64,000 bases of DNA from Mansonella perstans (lineage: Eukaryota > Nematoda > Chromadorea > Rhabditida > Onchocercidae), in the NCBI GenBank assembly GCA_037074765.1, contig JBAMDO010000576.1, positions 248,001-312,000 on the forward strand, read 5' to 3'. Under the pieces are notes generated by a model. That model had not been told where the DNA came from. It searched no databases and saw nothing but the letters and a program-made list of their open reading frames with translations. Positions 48,101 through 62,255 of this stretch are shown here, one piece after another (within the stretch, counting starts at the first letter, position 1; each line of letters starts with the position of its first letter). A program made the translations under genes and the position numbers.

Positions 48101-51100
48101 GATCTTTCTATAACAAATAGTGATAAGGAATTAGCGGTCGACTTGGCAGAGGAAGATGACTGTCGCTTGGCTCTGGAAGAGGAACATCAGCGACAAGGTA
48201 TCAGTCCTGATGAATGCCGGAATAGGTAAACATTATGTCATCTTGTGTAATGCAGTTCTATTACCTAAGAAGTTTTTATCCAGCTGACTTCAGAAGAGAA
48301 AAATCTATCCGCACTAACTGTGAGCATTATTTGTTTAATCCGTGCACAGTTATGTCCAAATATATGGCAATTCGATTTGATCAAAAATTTTCAAGTGTGA
48401 AGAAAAAATTAATTTTAGTCACTCCGATTTCAGAGATCTTTTTGTACCAATGTGTTTTACAGAGAATTAACAATAATGAGACGTGATGCAGAGCAGTGGC
48501 TTAAGGATGGTGAAATGCATGATCATCCGCATTCTCGAACTGGTGCTACAGCGCTTCATGTTGCAGCCGCAAAAGGGTTTCTATTTTATTCATTACAAGA
48601 GAATCAAATTTTCAAAAAATTATATGTAAGCTTTTAATCTGGAACTGCATATTTCTAATTTTTAAGTTTATTTGTTCGCCAATAATATTTGATCATAGTA
48701 ACATTTAAATCTCAGTTTTTTGTTATCAGTAATGCAAGTTATGTTTCTTTTGGAACATCTTTCTTTCACTTCGCTGTCTACCCATCTGCATAACAGTTGT
48801 TTTTTTTCTAAAATCATCTCTTGTATTAGAATATGGCTTTGTAGCATTCAGAATTGGTTGGGAAGTAATATTGTATCTTCCTAATCCTTTTTCCTAACCT
48901 TGCTTGTTTGTTTATCCTTACGCGTGGATCACCACCTAATTTGTTTTCTTGAAAAGGCGTTGAAGTCTGCTAATTTATTCGTTGAGTTATTTCAGATATA
49001 ACGATGTAATAAGGTTACTGCTTAAAGCTGGTGCCGATGTAAATTGTCGTGATCGTGATGGCTGGACTCCACTTCATGCTGCTGCACATTGGGCTGAGCA
49101 TGAAGCTGCTGCTGTTCTTATTCAGAATGGTGCTTCTTTCTCTGAACTCACCAATAATGTTAGTCCTATATATAACTGGACATTTTGCAGACATGCTTTT
49201 TTTTTATTGTAGGTTGTAGATATGAATTTGTGTGATCCTAGTACTGTTTGTAAGATAATTTAGTATAACAGAAATAAAATGGATGAAAGCAAATAACGAG
49301 AGATAACTGTTTTTTCGGCCTTATAGATTAAAGCTAACATATTGTCGGTCTCATGTTTTTAGCAACAGATTGAAATGAGTAAGTAACCAAAAGTTTAATT
49401 AAACTGTAACGTTTTTATTTTTACAGGGTGAAACAGTATTAAATGTTGCTGATAAAGATATCGTTGAATACTTAGAAGAAATGCAAGAAAAGGAACGCCT
49501 GAGACTGACTTCTAATTCTACTAGTGTGTTGGTCCACTCTAATACACCGCTTAAAAGGTGCGAACTTTCGAAATTTGTAGTTTATCGGTCTCCTTAAGTT
49601 ATTTATTTCAATTCATCTGTCATTATCATAATTAGGCCTCACTGTACATGACTGAACCCTTCATTTCAAATTAAAGTAGCCATCTATATATTGCTGGATT
49701 TAAAAAATAAGTTTGTTTTAGAATTCAACTCCTTTCCTACATTATTAATCTTTCTTCTCATTCCAAAGTTTTTTAGAGCTGGTTCAACGACTTCCATTTT
49801 AAGAATGTCTACAAAAGAAAAGACAAAGAAGACAAAATTGGACGAGCAGGATGAAAAAAAAGAGCTTAAGGAAAGTGATTACTCGTTCATTATTGAAGAT
49901 AAATCTCCATCTCCATCTGTAGAAGTTCGACTACCGTTCCCTATAAAACAGCAGCAATCCAGTACTTCTGAGTCACTGTCTGAGGAAGAGAGGTATGTTT
50001 TTATCGAGCAAGTAATGAATTGAACATATTTAAATTCATCGCATCGAACTCTCAGCAGGGAAAGTTACTTTGGTTAGGGTAGGAGAATAACTGACATAAA
50101 CATTGTAGTGATTATGGTGATTAATAATAGATGTCTGAAATTAGTGTGAAACTATATTCTAATTACAATTTAATTGCTTATTTCCGAAAATTATATATAT
50201 ATATATATATATGTGATGTATATATGTATATATAAATACAGGTTGTGTTGAATAATATAAGACATATTGCAAAATTCTGTGAGCATTTTACAATTCAGGT
50301 CTTCTTCTAAATCGATTAGCGAAAGTTATAATGAAGAAAAGACTGCTTCGACTGATGAATCTAAGAACATCGATGCGGATAAGAGTGGATCTTCTACATC
50401 TGTTTCGATCACTTTTTCTGAGAGTGATCAAAAAACAGGCGTAACAGTGGAGGATAGGTTGGCATGTGTTACAACTTCATCAGTTCCACTTCTCCCTACT
50501 CCTACTGCTTCAACATTCGTAAGCGAATCGAAGTCTGCATCAGAAGTAATGCGAAATTCAGCTTCTTCCTCATCATCTACAACCGTTGTTAGTTTTACTG
50601 AATGGAAAGACAGCGATTCTTTGAATCTTGTCGAGTAAAAACGTATGCTGCCAGCTACAGCTTATTTACTGAGTAATGTGCTGTATAGTAGTTGGAATAT
50701 GTTGTAGACATTACCATTGAGAAATATGTAATACATAGTGACAGAATAGTTCTGGCGGCTCTGTAAAGGTTTAAGATTCTCGGTAAGGTCATTGTATCAG
50801 CTATAATATTACAACAGTTTACTTTCCTCTCGGCACAGTGAAAAGATAATATTATGAATTATAAATTCACGGAAATTGCAGAAATGGATAATTGTACGGA
50901 TTCAGATAAATCGACATATATGCATTGACAGTCTGTTATATCACTCACTTTTACACTGACAGCTGGTAAACTGAGTATGATATTATATTTTCTTAACTTG
51001 GCAGACCAGAAAATATGTTTTCAGAACAGTCCGACTTCACGATCTGTGAGTAGTGATTCTAATTTGTCGGTTGCACTGTCGCAGAATCAGTCATGGCTCA

Positions 51101-54100
51101 AAGCTCACTCTGCAGAAAAGGAATTTACAAGAACAACAGCTTCCTTAGAGCCATCGGCTCGTTTCAATAAATCGTAAGCAAGTGACTTATTATTCTTACT
51201 AATTTTGGCAGGCTTTAGTTTATTTGTTGTGAAGCGTAATTCCTCAGCTGCAACTGTACATTTATTGATTGTGGTTTCGAAAAGCTTTTTTTTCTCATAC
51301 TGTACTATCAAAGATTATATTTTTATTGAACTATCTTTTCGTTTTGGACCTTTAGAAAATTATTTTCGCTTATGTTATTTGCTGAAAAATGTCAACTGCC
51401 AGTACATTTTTTAACTGTTTATTCTTCTCATCTCCTTCCGCCTCTCCCTCCCCCCCAATGACAAGAATTTTAAAGTTAGCTGCTTCGTAGTTTGAGCAAT
51501 CTCTTTTACATTCACTGAATGTACGAACCGAAATTTAGAATGTATTTATAGCTTCGTTTTTATTTTGCTTTATTTTTATCGCAATTTTTTAAAATTATAT
51601 TTTCTCTGTCGCACACACTTAGATAAGTATGGTTGCATAAAAAATTAAGTCATTCAAAACAAAGCTATTAAAATTAGCCTTTAATATGTTTTCCTTGCCA
51701 AGAATTAGGTAAAAGATCCATCTTTTTTCATTTTGAGATATTTTTCGTAATCCTATCATTTATTTTTTCTTTTAAGAAAAGGCTATGATGGGAACATAAA
51801 ATATCGCAAGTGTTCATGCATCTGCCAATCTTTCTTTCAACTAATATTATCATTGCTTTGCATGAGTTTATTTTACCGCATGACATAGGTGCCTCTAATT
51901 TGCCAATAAATTTCTGAGACACAGACTTAGTTCTTCATTTCAAAAAAAATTCGACAAATTTAGTGTCAACCTGCAACGATCGACAACAACACCTATTTCT
52001 TGGATGCCTCTGTATCGTAGTTCGGCAATCAAAGGTCCTCTACATCCAGCTTTTGCGCATTTTCAAGCTGCTGTACGACAAGCTGCTAGCAGCTCGATGA
52101 ATAGGAATCAATCTCTAACGAACGCTTGTTCAGTGCAGACTGGTGTATCATCCTTATCAAGGTGCTTCATATCTTCCTTGTTTTTGTTCGTTGTTTTCAA
52201 ATCAAAATTATAATGCTTTATTGTTCAGTTACATTTGCAATTTTCCTTAGAAACTAACCTTTCGAAAGCTTTTGTGGAAGGTAGGTTTTTGTCATGTCTA
52301 TTTACCGTAGTATTTATTTATCGCAGATAAAGGAAAAGGTTGGAATCATGTATCAGTCCAGATAATTAAATGGACCTTTCACTCTCGATGCCTATTTCGA
52401 AGCTTATTGCTTTAGATTGTCATAATGTTAGATGAAGGACATGTAGCGCTGTTTTTATAACTTCCAGCTTTTAAGCATTTATTCGATTATTCCCTGACTT
52501 TGCATAACCGCTGCATTTCCCATTATTTGATTAAATCTTTGACTGAGGAAAACTAAGTACCACTGTAAATGCTTCGATTCCAAATTAAAATCGACTTGAT
52601 ATTAAAATTTTAATGACACATATATAATCGAGGCAAGCATCAGTATATTTCGTCGAGTTTTTAACTCGTAGTCATGTATCTATATATGTCCCGTTTACTT
52701 CAATTCAGAGTTTATCTACTACATAGGATTAAGTACCACTGTAAATATAGGAGCATCTTATTTTTATTATTGCACACTTTTTAATTTTCTGATGACAGCA
52801 CTTTACAATGATTAGATTCAGTCAGTGTTGGCCATGATGCTATGGAGTGCCTTTCTCAGTTTGGATTATGCTGTAGTTTGAATTCACGTCAATCTGTAAA
52901 TTTGTTTTGATAAAAGCTTTATGGTGTTAATTTAAATCTGTGCATTATTAGGATTCTGGATGATTTTCTGAAATTGAAATTTATTATTCCCTAGATGAAT
53001 TAATTATGGGTTGTTGGTGTTATATTTAATAGTTTCGTTTAAGGGGATCACTTGCAACACCACCGATGGAACCAAACATGCCAAATGAAAGTGAAGCTGA
53101 ACGACGAAGTAGAGCCAAACGACAAAGAGATTCTCGCAGGTTCATTAATTGACTAAATTGGTGTAGTTATGTAATGCATGATAGAATTTGAATGAAAGGG
53201 TAGGGCCAAAAGCAAAAAATGAGGAATTTGAATACAATAACGACATTTGACATATTTATTTGTTACATGGAGAGCAGTGCAATAAGGACCAGATGTTGTT
53301 CTTGATTAATGAGTTTTGAAATTGATAATTATGTACTATTAGATCAACTCAAGGAGTAACTCGAGAACAATTGCGTGTTGCCTCAGCTCTGACTGTTCGA
53401 CTTGATGACAAGGAGAGAGAACGAAAGGATGAAATGCAGAGGAATGGAAAAAACTGTTCTCCTCTTTCGTTGGTATGATCAGTTCATTGCATTGTTGATA
53501 GTTTAGTATTTGTAGATATGGAAAAAAATATTTTGAACCGTTTTGCTTAGTAAAATTTCAAACATCATGCTCTATCACAATTCATTAATATTTTTAAATA
53601 CCTCGGTTGTAATGACAGAATATAGTATGATTTAGAAATTGTATTATAGATATGCTATTTGAAGTATTAATATCCATTTCTCGTATCATCTGTGCTGAAA
53701 CGAAATTGCTTTCACATTTTTTACTAATTACATCGGGAATGAAATGTAGAATAGTTAGTTGAGTTTTGTAAAAATTCTAAGTTGAGGTTTGTTTTATCGT
53801 TTCGTCCTACCGTTAAGAATTCTTTTTAATTTTTCAGGAAACCAATCTATTGCATGAAATTGAAAAAAGAGTTGGAGAAGAAAGGAAAGACTTTGACGCT
53901 AAAACATACTCTTCTAGTCAACCGCTTTCTGCTGTTCGTCGTCGGTCGCAAGTAAGTAAAGATTATTTTGTTTCGGACAGATGTTTATTTATATACTATA
54001 TTGCTTCATCAATTTCAAAAACTGATTTACTGGTATATCTTAAGAGCATAATTTTATTAATTTTAAACACTTTTGCTTACTATATTTCTTCTAGGTTCCA

Positions 54101-57100
54101 CGAACTGCACGGCGTGTGACAGGTCCAGTCCGAATTGACGATCTTCAGAGCGAGGAAATATCGGATGATTCAGTGCAGAAAAGTGGTGGTGATACGTCTT
54201 CAACCAATACAACATCACCGTCTTCCAGTATTGATCGCTCAAATCTTATCACTACTTCCTATGGCTTTAGAGACAATACTCTTACGACCATTGCTTATAC
54301 TCAAGCTGCTCTTACCAGTAAAATAAGGACCACCCAAGTATGTTGTAGTTTGCATATGTCTTTGCATTAACTTAGAAGGTCATGTTTGTCTTGCAAAAAT
54401 TTTTGATTTTTGTCTTCTCAAAATGACTTATCGTGATTTGTGCGACTTTTCAGTTTAGCTCTTAATGAAAATAGGATAGTGAGTTTGGCAAGGTTCGTTG
54501 TGCTCGATAATCGACTTTTTAGTCTCATTTTTCTTTCTCTTCTCTATAGGTGCGAAAAAACTCATCAAAATTTCAAAATTTTTGGATAGAACTCATCAAA
54601 ATTTTGGATAGAACTTATTTTGGATCTTCAGGAAGATATCATTTGTCAAGCGGTAGTGAGATTAAGTATGATGGCAACCCATTGTTATTACCAAAAGTAT
54701 TAACCGCAACTTAGAAGATAAGACTTAAGAGATGAACTTAGAACGAGAAGCTCCTTCATTTCATTCATGAACTGTCAGTTCAGCTTCTTCAAATTTTCCC
54801 TTACTCGTTATAGACTAATTCGATACATATCGGTGGAGGTACGACTACGACAACTTCATTTCAATTGGTCAATAGCAGAACGAAATGTCAGGAGACAGCT
54901 GTAGATTATAAAGCACTATATGAAAAGGAAAAACAGGAGACGGAAAGATTACGGCAGCGGATTGAAGAGCTATCATTAGAGGTTTTTCTGTTTTTTATTA
55001 CAAGCGGCTCAGGCAAAATTTTCATGTATGTAAGGGTGGGTCGAATGGATGGCAAAGTTGTCTTTTTATAATTTGAAACTTTTGGTTTAGATTTGATTAT
55101 ATAATTTTGTTCTCTACTCTACTGACTGTTTTGTACCGAAGTAATATGGTTATTCCTTGATACTTAATTAAATTAATTGAAGCTGTGATTCACATTTGTT
55201 CATTAATTATTATTTTGAGTTTCTCCATTTCCATTTCCTATCATTCAATTCACAAAAGAAATCACTTATTTGTGTTGTTATTTCTTTAATTCTTTTCCTC
55301 AAAATGTAAATGGTACTTTTTCCCATTTACATTTTGGTTATTAATTTGAGAGCAACTGTGAACCTCGTAGTTTAAATAGAGTGAAATGATATCCTTGTAA
55401 AACAGAAGTGACATTTTTTTTTTTTGTGATCATTCTGTTTTAGTTTGAGATAATAGTATCTGTATTAATCCCTACGTCTCAGTATTGTTGGATGTTTAGA
55501 AATCGAATTCAGCAAATAACATTTCATTATTGAAATGTGATGTTGGAGGACGGCTTACCTCACTATCATCGCTTAATAAGTCTTCATCATCAACATTAAT
55601 GAACGATCGTGAACGGCACAACTATGAACAGCGAATTGCCGAAATGCAGTATGAAATTGAGGTGCTTTTTTCTAATTCATTTTATCCATGGAAAGCTTTG
55701 AGAATCTCTACTTTAATATTGGATGATACATCTTATGAGATACTGTCATTTCATCTAATCATTTCTTCCATACGAATCACGTATAAATTTCCTTGATAAA
55801 GAGTGTTAAAGTTAGAGGCTTGATAAAGAACATGAAAGTTGGATAGTGAGTCTCACTTAATATGATGGTTTTTTGTGGTGTGCATTTTGAGTTTAAAAAA
55901 TTTCTTTTGTACTAGAGATAATGAACACTTACCAGGAGAGTTAGCGTATTCGAAAAATTATAAGGTCCAGTATAGAATAGACTAAAAGGCCCATGAAGAA
56001 TTAAATATTGAACTTCTCTAAGCTGTTGAAATTCTTTGAATATGTTAAACTATGTTAAATTTCTCTCAAACTCGAAAACCCTTCTTTACTGCTAATATCG
56101 TAAAAGCATGTTTATGTTAACTTAGGAATTGAAAAAGTTGGAGAAAAACAATGATTCGGTACAAGTGGAAAATGAAGCACTGATTCGTGTGTTATCTAAA
56201 ATGAGCCGTCAACAAAGTACAGCAACTTGCTCTCGGTAGTATTAGTTTGAGTTGCAACTGATTAATAACATTATTGTTTCTTTTACCGCTACAATCTCGC
56301 TTTTTATAGCCTTAGCCATTTTATTCATTCGTAAAGCTAGTTTCGTGCTAGAAACCAAGCATGTCGTGAAATTTAGGCATATAGGGCGAACAATGTGGAC
56401 TTTGATAATGGTGCCAAAATTATTTATGGAATTTGAAACTATGAATGAGATCATAATTAAATTAGTTTAAATATTTACCATATTTAAACTAATTACAGAT
56501 TACAGAATAAGGAATATCCCATCATATGAAACTTTTGGCAGTTATTTTAGATTCTCTAGTGAAAATGGCTTTTTTTTCAAACCATTCAGAATATCTTTTT
56601 TGTTTTTGTCATAATATTACTCTGAAGAAGGTGCTCTTATCTCTGTCTAAAGTTGCAACTAATATCACTTTTACCTATGTTTTGATTTACGATATATTTA
56701 ACTACATTATTTTGGGTAGATAATAATGATAAGTATTAAAAATGTAAAGCCTCCTGCTCTTCATTATATTTATTCTTTGAATCCTTATAGTCAATCATTA
56801 TAATAATTTGAGGTTTTTTTAATTCTCACGTTTTTAAATATTTGAAGAATGAAGGCACGCACTCATTTTTTGCTTACCCAGAAGGATCGGGCAAGCATAA
56901 AGTTTCTCAAATCGCGCTGTGTAAAAAGCATTTTATGCTCAACGGAGTTTGATTTGTTATTATCAGTTATTTTAGTGAGCTGTAATTGCAAGACATGCTT
57001 GGACTGAAAATATGGACTAGCTGATATGCTATGTTTACATGCCTTGGGCAATTTCACGTATATGGAAGTTTACTTTACTAATAATTTATAGTTTAATCAA

Positions 57101-57267
57101 AGAATTGTTCTATTTCTTTCGAATTTGAATTTTAACAAAGGAATTTTTTCCAAAAAACTTATTAAATATATGATTTGCAGCAGTTGGAGCATTTACGGGC
57201 GGACAACCAAAAATTAAAGGAAGAAAATGGGGCATTAATACGCGTAATATCAAAGCTATCCAAATGA
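45105..57267 (+). CDS. mel-11: MEL-11 / myosin phosphatase targeting subunit (PPP1R12 family), 928 aa main form
   Basis: Exons: 45105-45215, 46935-47021, 47260-47379, 47719-47797, 48027-48225, 48463-48576, 48996-49158, 49427-49557, 49777-49992, 50299-50518, 51025-51173, 51964-52161, 53044-53139, 53343-53472, 53838-53951, 54095-54337, 54814-54981, 55500-55661, 57181-57267; phases agree. The protein brings PP1 to myosin light chain and so opposes Rho-kinase-driven contraction; in C. elegans mel-11 controls embryonic elongation. Seen: PP1-binding KVKF (62-65); ankyrin repeats (about 67-330; [30 protein letters not shown]); a Ser/Thr-rich middle; the conserved inhibitory phosphosite RRSTQGV (Thr about 630), split by the 53139/53343 intron; then a C-terminal coiled coil/leucine zipper ([34 protein letters not shown]). 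Alternatives: last exon 56126-56239, and read-through of the 50518 donor. Exon 10 to 13 borders and the very 5' end are less certain. Confidence 0.93.
45216..46934 (+). other. First intron of mel-11
   Basis: A 1.7-kb intron between the N-terminal exon and the PP1-binding exon. It contains a T-run of about 27 at 45699-45725. No internal gene or element recognised. Confidence 0.7.
50190..50212. repeat. (AT)n microsatellite in a mel-11 intron
   Basis: About eleven AT units in the intron between exons at 49992 and 50299, followed by more imperfect AT-rich sequence. Confidence 0.9.
56126..56239 (+). CDS. mel-11: Alternative last exon of mel-11
   Basis: It has its own acceptor (AACTTAG, ending 56125), is in the same phase as the exon ending 55661, and stops at 56239. 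It encodes a terminal zipper like that of the exon at 57181: [13 protein letters not shown] here against [13 protein letters not shown] there, then a distinct QQSTATCSR end. Splicing this exon onward to 57181 would break the frame, so the two are alternative ends. Confidence 0.75.
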   Translation, partial: ELKKLEKNNDSVQVENEALIRVLSKMSRQQSTATCSR

Positions 57268-58744
57268 ACGGTTCAATTCGTTTTTTTTTCGGGCTTCTTT
57301 CTACCATCAATCACTATCCTGTTATGAAGCGATTTATTTTTGCAATTTATTGGAAATTTTCGGTTAATATTACATGAGCTGAAAATAGAGTAAGCAATGT
57401 TGTAAGAAATGATATTGGCTGGCTAAATGATACATTTATTTTACTGTTGTAAATATAACTTTATGGGAATTAGAAATTTCTCTCAGAATTGCAGTGCGTT
57501 AATTGTATGATCCATATGTATTTGTCAAAAAGATCATTTGCTCTGCACATATTTTATAATGTCATATTTGCATGTGAAGTGGAACAGTCGTTTAATTGAT
57601 ATTTTTAGGTTTACAAAAGACGATGAAAGGCGAGTTTAGCCATCGTTAGTCCAAAAATTCTTGTATTTATTGACTGTTTTAGTTGTGTTTTAGTCATATT
57701 TATCCTATGGAAACACTGCGCAATTCAGTATATCGTTGTGATAAATGGTTGATTTCTGAGGTTTTGTTATTGTCTACTGTTATCATCTTTGGTGCTTCTA
57801 AAATTGTTTGATTGCATTTTCTGTATCTATTTACACCAAAGTACAGTTTATTTAGTAAGGCCTCCACTTTTTTTATTTAGTGATTGTTCCAGTGCGTGAA
57901 CTTTTTGGCATTTTTGAAGAAGTTAATACCGAAAGCCGGTTTTTTTGGTACTTTTGTTGAAGGATTCTATGCTATTTCCAACGCAAAAAGATTTAGCTTA
58001 TATTTCTTATATCCTTGTACTTTACTGCTGTCCATGGAATAGTTCTATTTCTTTTTGCTCATATAGTTTATAATATCGTGATGCCTTACTTCTTTTTTGA
58101 GTTATTTTAGCCTAATTATATCATTCACTTGCATATAGCCTTATTGTGTGGATTCCACTAGTCTGATTATTAAAATGGAATAATAAAAACTGAATTGAAA
58201 TTGTGTGATCTACATGTATTTATTCATATGTAGTTGTGTGATCACCTGTTTTTTGTTTCATTTAGGTACTGAGTATGGAATATTTCTCGCTGTGTTTTTG
58301 CCAATTTTTCAATTCATAACAAAAGAGAATAAATTTTAAAATGTCGACTTTCATTGAAACAACAGAGATGACACAGATGACACATGATGACACAAGTAGA
58401 TGATAAATTTGATCTACTATGATTTGCGGACTTCTTACATTCTCATGCAAACTATGTTACAGCACTTATTTTCATTCATTTATCAATTACTGATCCCACT
58501 TTCGCAAAAGAACCTTGACGCTTTTGATACAAAGGGAGCAAAACGTCGTAACCAAACCTTGAAGTAAAAAGTTCACTTCTCCAGAGTGCCAAGGTCTGAG
58601 AATATTTCAGTTCGTTACAGCATTTTTATAAACTTGTGATAAGAAATTTCACCATTGACTATATATGAAGAAAATATGAGATGTGGTCTCAAAATAATGC
58701 AAATTATTTAATATTAAAATAACAGCAAAAGTATATTCATTTCT
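57268..58744. other. Convergent intergenic region, mel-11 / UTP3
   Basis: About 1.5 kb carrying both 3' UTRs. No gene, RNA or notable repeat seen. Confidence 0.6.
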
Positions 58745-61635
58745 CTAAGCTTTCAATTTAACACTTTTTACAGTCGATGCTCTGATTCCTCGGGTTTCGC
58801 CTCCATATGGAGCTAATTCTTTCTTCGCATCAGCTTTTTGCGAGCGTTTTTTGATCAACGCTTTCTTAAACTGTTTTCTCTTCTTGACCCGTGAATGTTG
58901 TGTCCCTTTCTTCCGTTTACTTTGCAAACTTTTATTCTTCACAATCTAAACGCATCATACAGTAAATATGATTTAGATCATCCAACATTTTTCATTCCTT
59001 CTCAAAATACTGACTACTAATGAAGTATTACTAAAGTAACTTTTTTTATCTTAAAAAAATCGTTCTTGTTTTAGATTTTTTATAACAACCAAATAATTAT
59101 ATCATTTTCCTGATTTAATATGAATCTGAACAATAAATATATTTTCAGAATATACATTAAACAACTGACTTGGTTGGTTATTGATCGTTTCATAATTCCT
59201 TCCTCTATTTCGTCATCCACAGTCTCATCCACAAGTTGATCTTCAAGACCAACTTCATCTTCTTCGATTAATGATTTTTTATTTTCCTCGCTTTTAGGAA
59301 TTCTCGCCTTCCGTATAAACTCTATTGTTGGGAATGTATCTAACATTCTCGAAATATTCTCGAAATCTCTCGATTTAAATGTATCGCTCATCTTTTGCAG
59401 AATGACTTTGCGTTTTTCAAGGAAATTCATAACAGTGCATACTTCCTACATAAGAATGTTAATAAGAATATTTTTCTCAAATTGTAGAATTTGAACTAGT
59501 AAAACTATAAACACAATGCCAGAGGCACTGCTACTCAAGCTCCACAGTATACTCTTCAAATATCCAACTGAGATCTAACACATTTTATTCAGTATTATTC
59601 TTATATTAATAAAGAGTTCAAACAGATGCAGCATAACAACTTACTTTCTGGAAAATCGAAAGAGCCTTTAGAACAGGGTGATCGATAAATTGAGGAACTT
59701 CCTGACAAGAATTGTCGCCAAATTTTATGTGAAATGCAAACAACAAATTGGTGAGGTATCTGAAAAACATGGTTGATTTGCGCTTTTGATAATCTCAGCT
59801 GCCTACAAAAGTCCAAGTATTTCATTTGTGGAAAAATCTATTTTACATTTCTACATTATTGACACATTAATCATTAACCACATAAATGATTAATGGCAAC
59901 GAGCTATAAAACACTAATTTCTTTTGTTAAAAATCTTTTACACTTTTCAGAGTGCTTTACTCGTTCCTATTGAAATCAAAAACGAATGGATGAAGCGTTT
60001 TATTAAAGGCCGTTCTCGGCTTTTACTCCTTAATATACCTGGTTAAAACGTGAAGTAAAGCAAGAAGTTAAGCTAACAAGAATATGAAATGGTAAGGAAA
60101 AAATGAATCGTATGACCTTAAATGTAAAGCCGGTAGTTTCACTATAGCCACCCACAAATAATAGAATGTTACCTCAAAAAGATGTTAACAGCAAGAAATA
60201 GTTGCTTTTCCAGCACCAAGCCTGGCCGAAAATGTTTCAGTGAATAAGCCAAATCTAATAGAGGAAGCACATCAGTTAAGAAATATCTTCTCTAAAAACA
60301 ACGCAATTAAATCCGATGAATAAATAAGCTTCGAGTTTTTAAAATGACACCTCATACAGCAATCACATTAAAATATAAAACAAACAGAAGCTTATAAGAA
60401 AAGACACTTATTTTAACATGCCCTTACAATTAATATTCTTTTCTGGGAAATGCATCACATTAAATAGGAAAATTTTCATAACTGTCATTAAAAATAAGAA
60501 AGCTAACCTCCAGATCTGTGTAATTTATTAAAATAATTTTTCATCTTATATGTTACAAAATCGTTTAGATCTCCTGGTTGTTCAATCTACATTTCTCAAG
60601 AAAAACTTACCTTTAATTGGTACTCATTAAATGACTGCTTCAAATCAGGATTAAATTTTAAAAAATATTCATATCGTTGTTCTGCAGTTATGTTCTCGAT
60701 ATTCTGAGGTTCGCTCAAAACACCAGCGATTTTCTCTTCCTGGATTTCATCCTGAATATACAGGTGGTAAAATAATATCAGTTCAAATTAATCTAATCTG
60801 AATTTCATTTAGTACAAACCTGAAACTGCATAGGGAGAAGACCAAGAGCAGCATCTAATTTTTTCTGCCTTGCAATGGCGTCTTCCTCCTCCAATTCTGC
60901 TAATTCTGCTTCCTTTTCATTCATACCACCCCAGTCCTCGTCAACATAAGAAGTGTTGTAGAAACTTCTCCGACCACTACCCCATTTGTCCGCCGAAGGT
61001 AAGACTGAAATCATAAATTCTCATTTCATGTATCATAATTGCTTCAAACAGCTGTAACTAAATCGTTCTCCTACCTAAAGTTTATTATCATAGTTACATT
61101 ACCAGTGAATCTCTCGTATGATTATTACCTATAATCGCAAAAGGATTTATCTTGATTTCTCTCTACTTTTCCCTTTCAACTCATTTGTCTTTTGTCAATT
61201 CCTTTTCCGTTTAAGATATTGGAGCATATTTTTATAATAAACCTGATTCATCATGTCATTTAGAAACGAAGGATGAATTCTTCCTGGGAACACGCGTTCA
61301 TATGAAACTGTTAACATTTTTATTAAACAGTATTTTAATATCAGATTGTCAATGCAAAAAGAAATGCGAGATTTTGCTAATCACATCAAAGAATACAAGG
61401 ACTTACACTTCTCGACGTTACTCAGATCATCGTCAGAATCTGAAAAAGAATTTCTATCCTCTTCATCGTCATAATTATCATCAACATCATCATCATCAGA
61501 CGAATCTCCTTCGACGTTTAATACCTCCTCTTGCTTGCGAATCACAGTATCTTTCTTTTCACTATCAGATATATCCAGTGACATATGGTGACGATCAATT
61601 TCATCGTAAATCTCGTCACTATCTTCCGAATTCAT
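58745..61635 (-). CDS. UTP3: UTP3/SAS10, small-subunit processome protein, 421 aa
   Basis: Exons in order: 61407-61635, 60820-61004, 60611-60751, 60173-60291, 59645-59759, 59170-59445, 58745-58945; phases agree. UTP3 is a nucleolar protein of the U3-containing processome that matures 18S rRNA. Seen: an acidic Asp/Ser-rich N-terminus (DSDEIYDEIDRH; SSDDDDVDDNYDDEED); the WGSGRRSFYNTSYVDEDWG block typical of SAS10; a helical Sas10/Utp3 middle (DVLPLLDLAYSLKHFRPG; YLTNLLFAFHIKFGD); and the C-terminal Sas10 domain, IVKNKSLQSKRKKGTQHSRV followed by APYGGETRGIRAS and a basic end. The last domain is the strongest evidence. The protein is somewhat shorter than human UTP3 (about 480) and similar in layout. 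The start is the first Met after a TTTTTAG acceptor. Confidence 0.93.
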
Positions 61636-61641
61636 TGTGTA

Positions 61642-61643
61642 CT
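61642..61643 (-). promoter_or_regulatory. Candidate trans-splice acceptor, UTP3
   Basis: On the minus strand ATATTTTTAG is followed by six bases and then the ATG, a typical nematode spliced-leader acceptor arrangement. Confidence 0.5.
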
Positions 61644-62255
61644 AAAAATATGGAGTAATAATTCGACTGAATATAGGTCATTTTAAGATGATAGGTCATT
61701 TTTTACTTTTCAAAGAATACAACCATTAAGCAAAGATATCTACTACTGAATGAGTTAAACTTTATGGATCTGATATTACAATGAATTGACTTTTATTTAA
61801 ACTCAAAACATACTATTTTGCAATTTCATTATATTTTATGAGAGGAGTAATACATGTCGACAGAATTTACATTACATATATGCTGCATAAATTAAGATGC
61901 GAATTTGATAAATTTCAAAATATTTTTACAGTTACAATTGCAAATATTAAAAAAGCTATTAACTGTTATTTATCGTAAAAATGAATCCTTTTTTAGTTAA
62001 ATTAAAATCAATGAAAATAATAGCGACTATTCCTATTGATTTTCAGTTGTGAATTCAAAAAAAAATTTAATTTTCGCATCAACTGGAAATATTTATCTTT
62101 CACTGCATGGAAGAAAGATAACAGCTTCATTTAGCTTAGCTTGGATCGAATTTGTTTAAAATTCAACCCACTACCCAATCAACCTGTTACCTATTTGTTG
62201 CATGCCACAAATCATGAAAGAGATTATTTTTACGGCGGGGTTGGTTTGAATTCGA

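Noticed and set aside
54632..54697. Possible extra mel-11 exon after CTTCAG at 54631
   Set aside because: It is open and in phase with a GTATTA donor, but the sequence resembles no MYPT segment and the neighbours join without it; kept out of the model.
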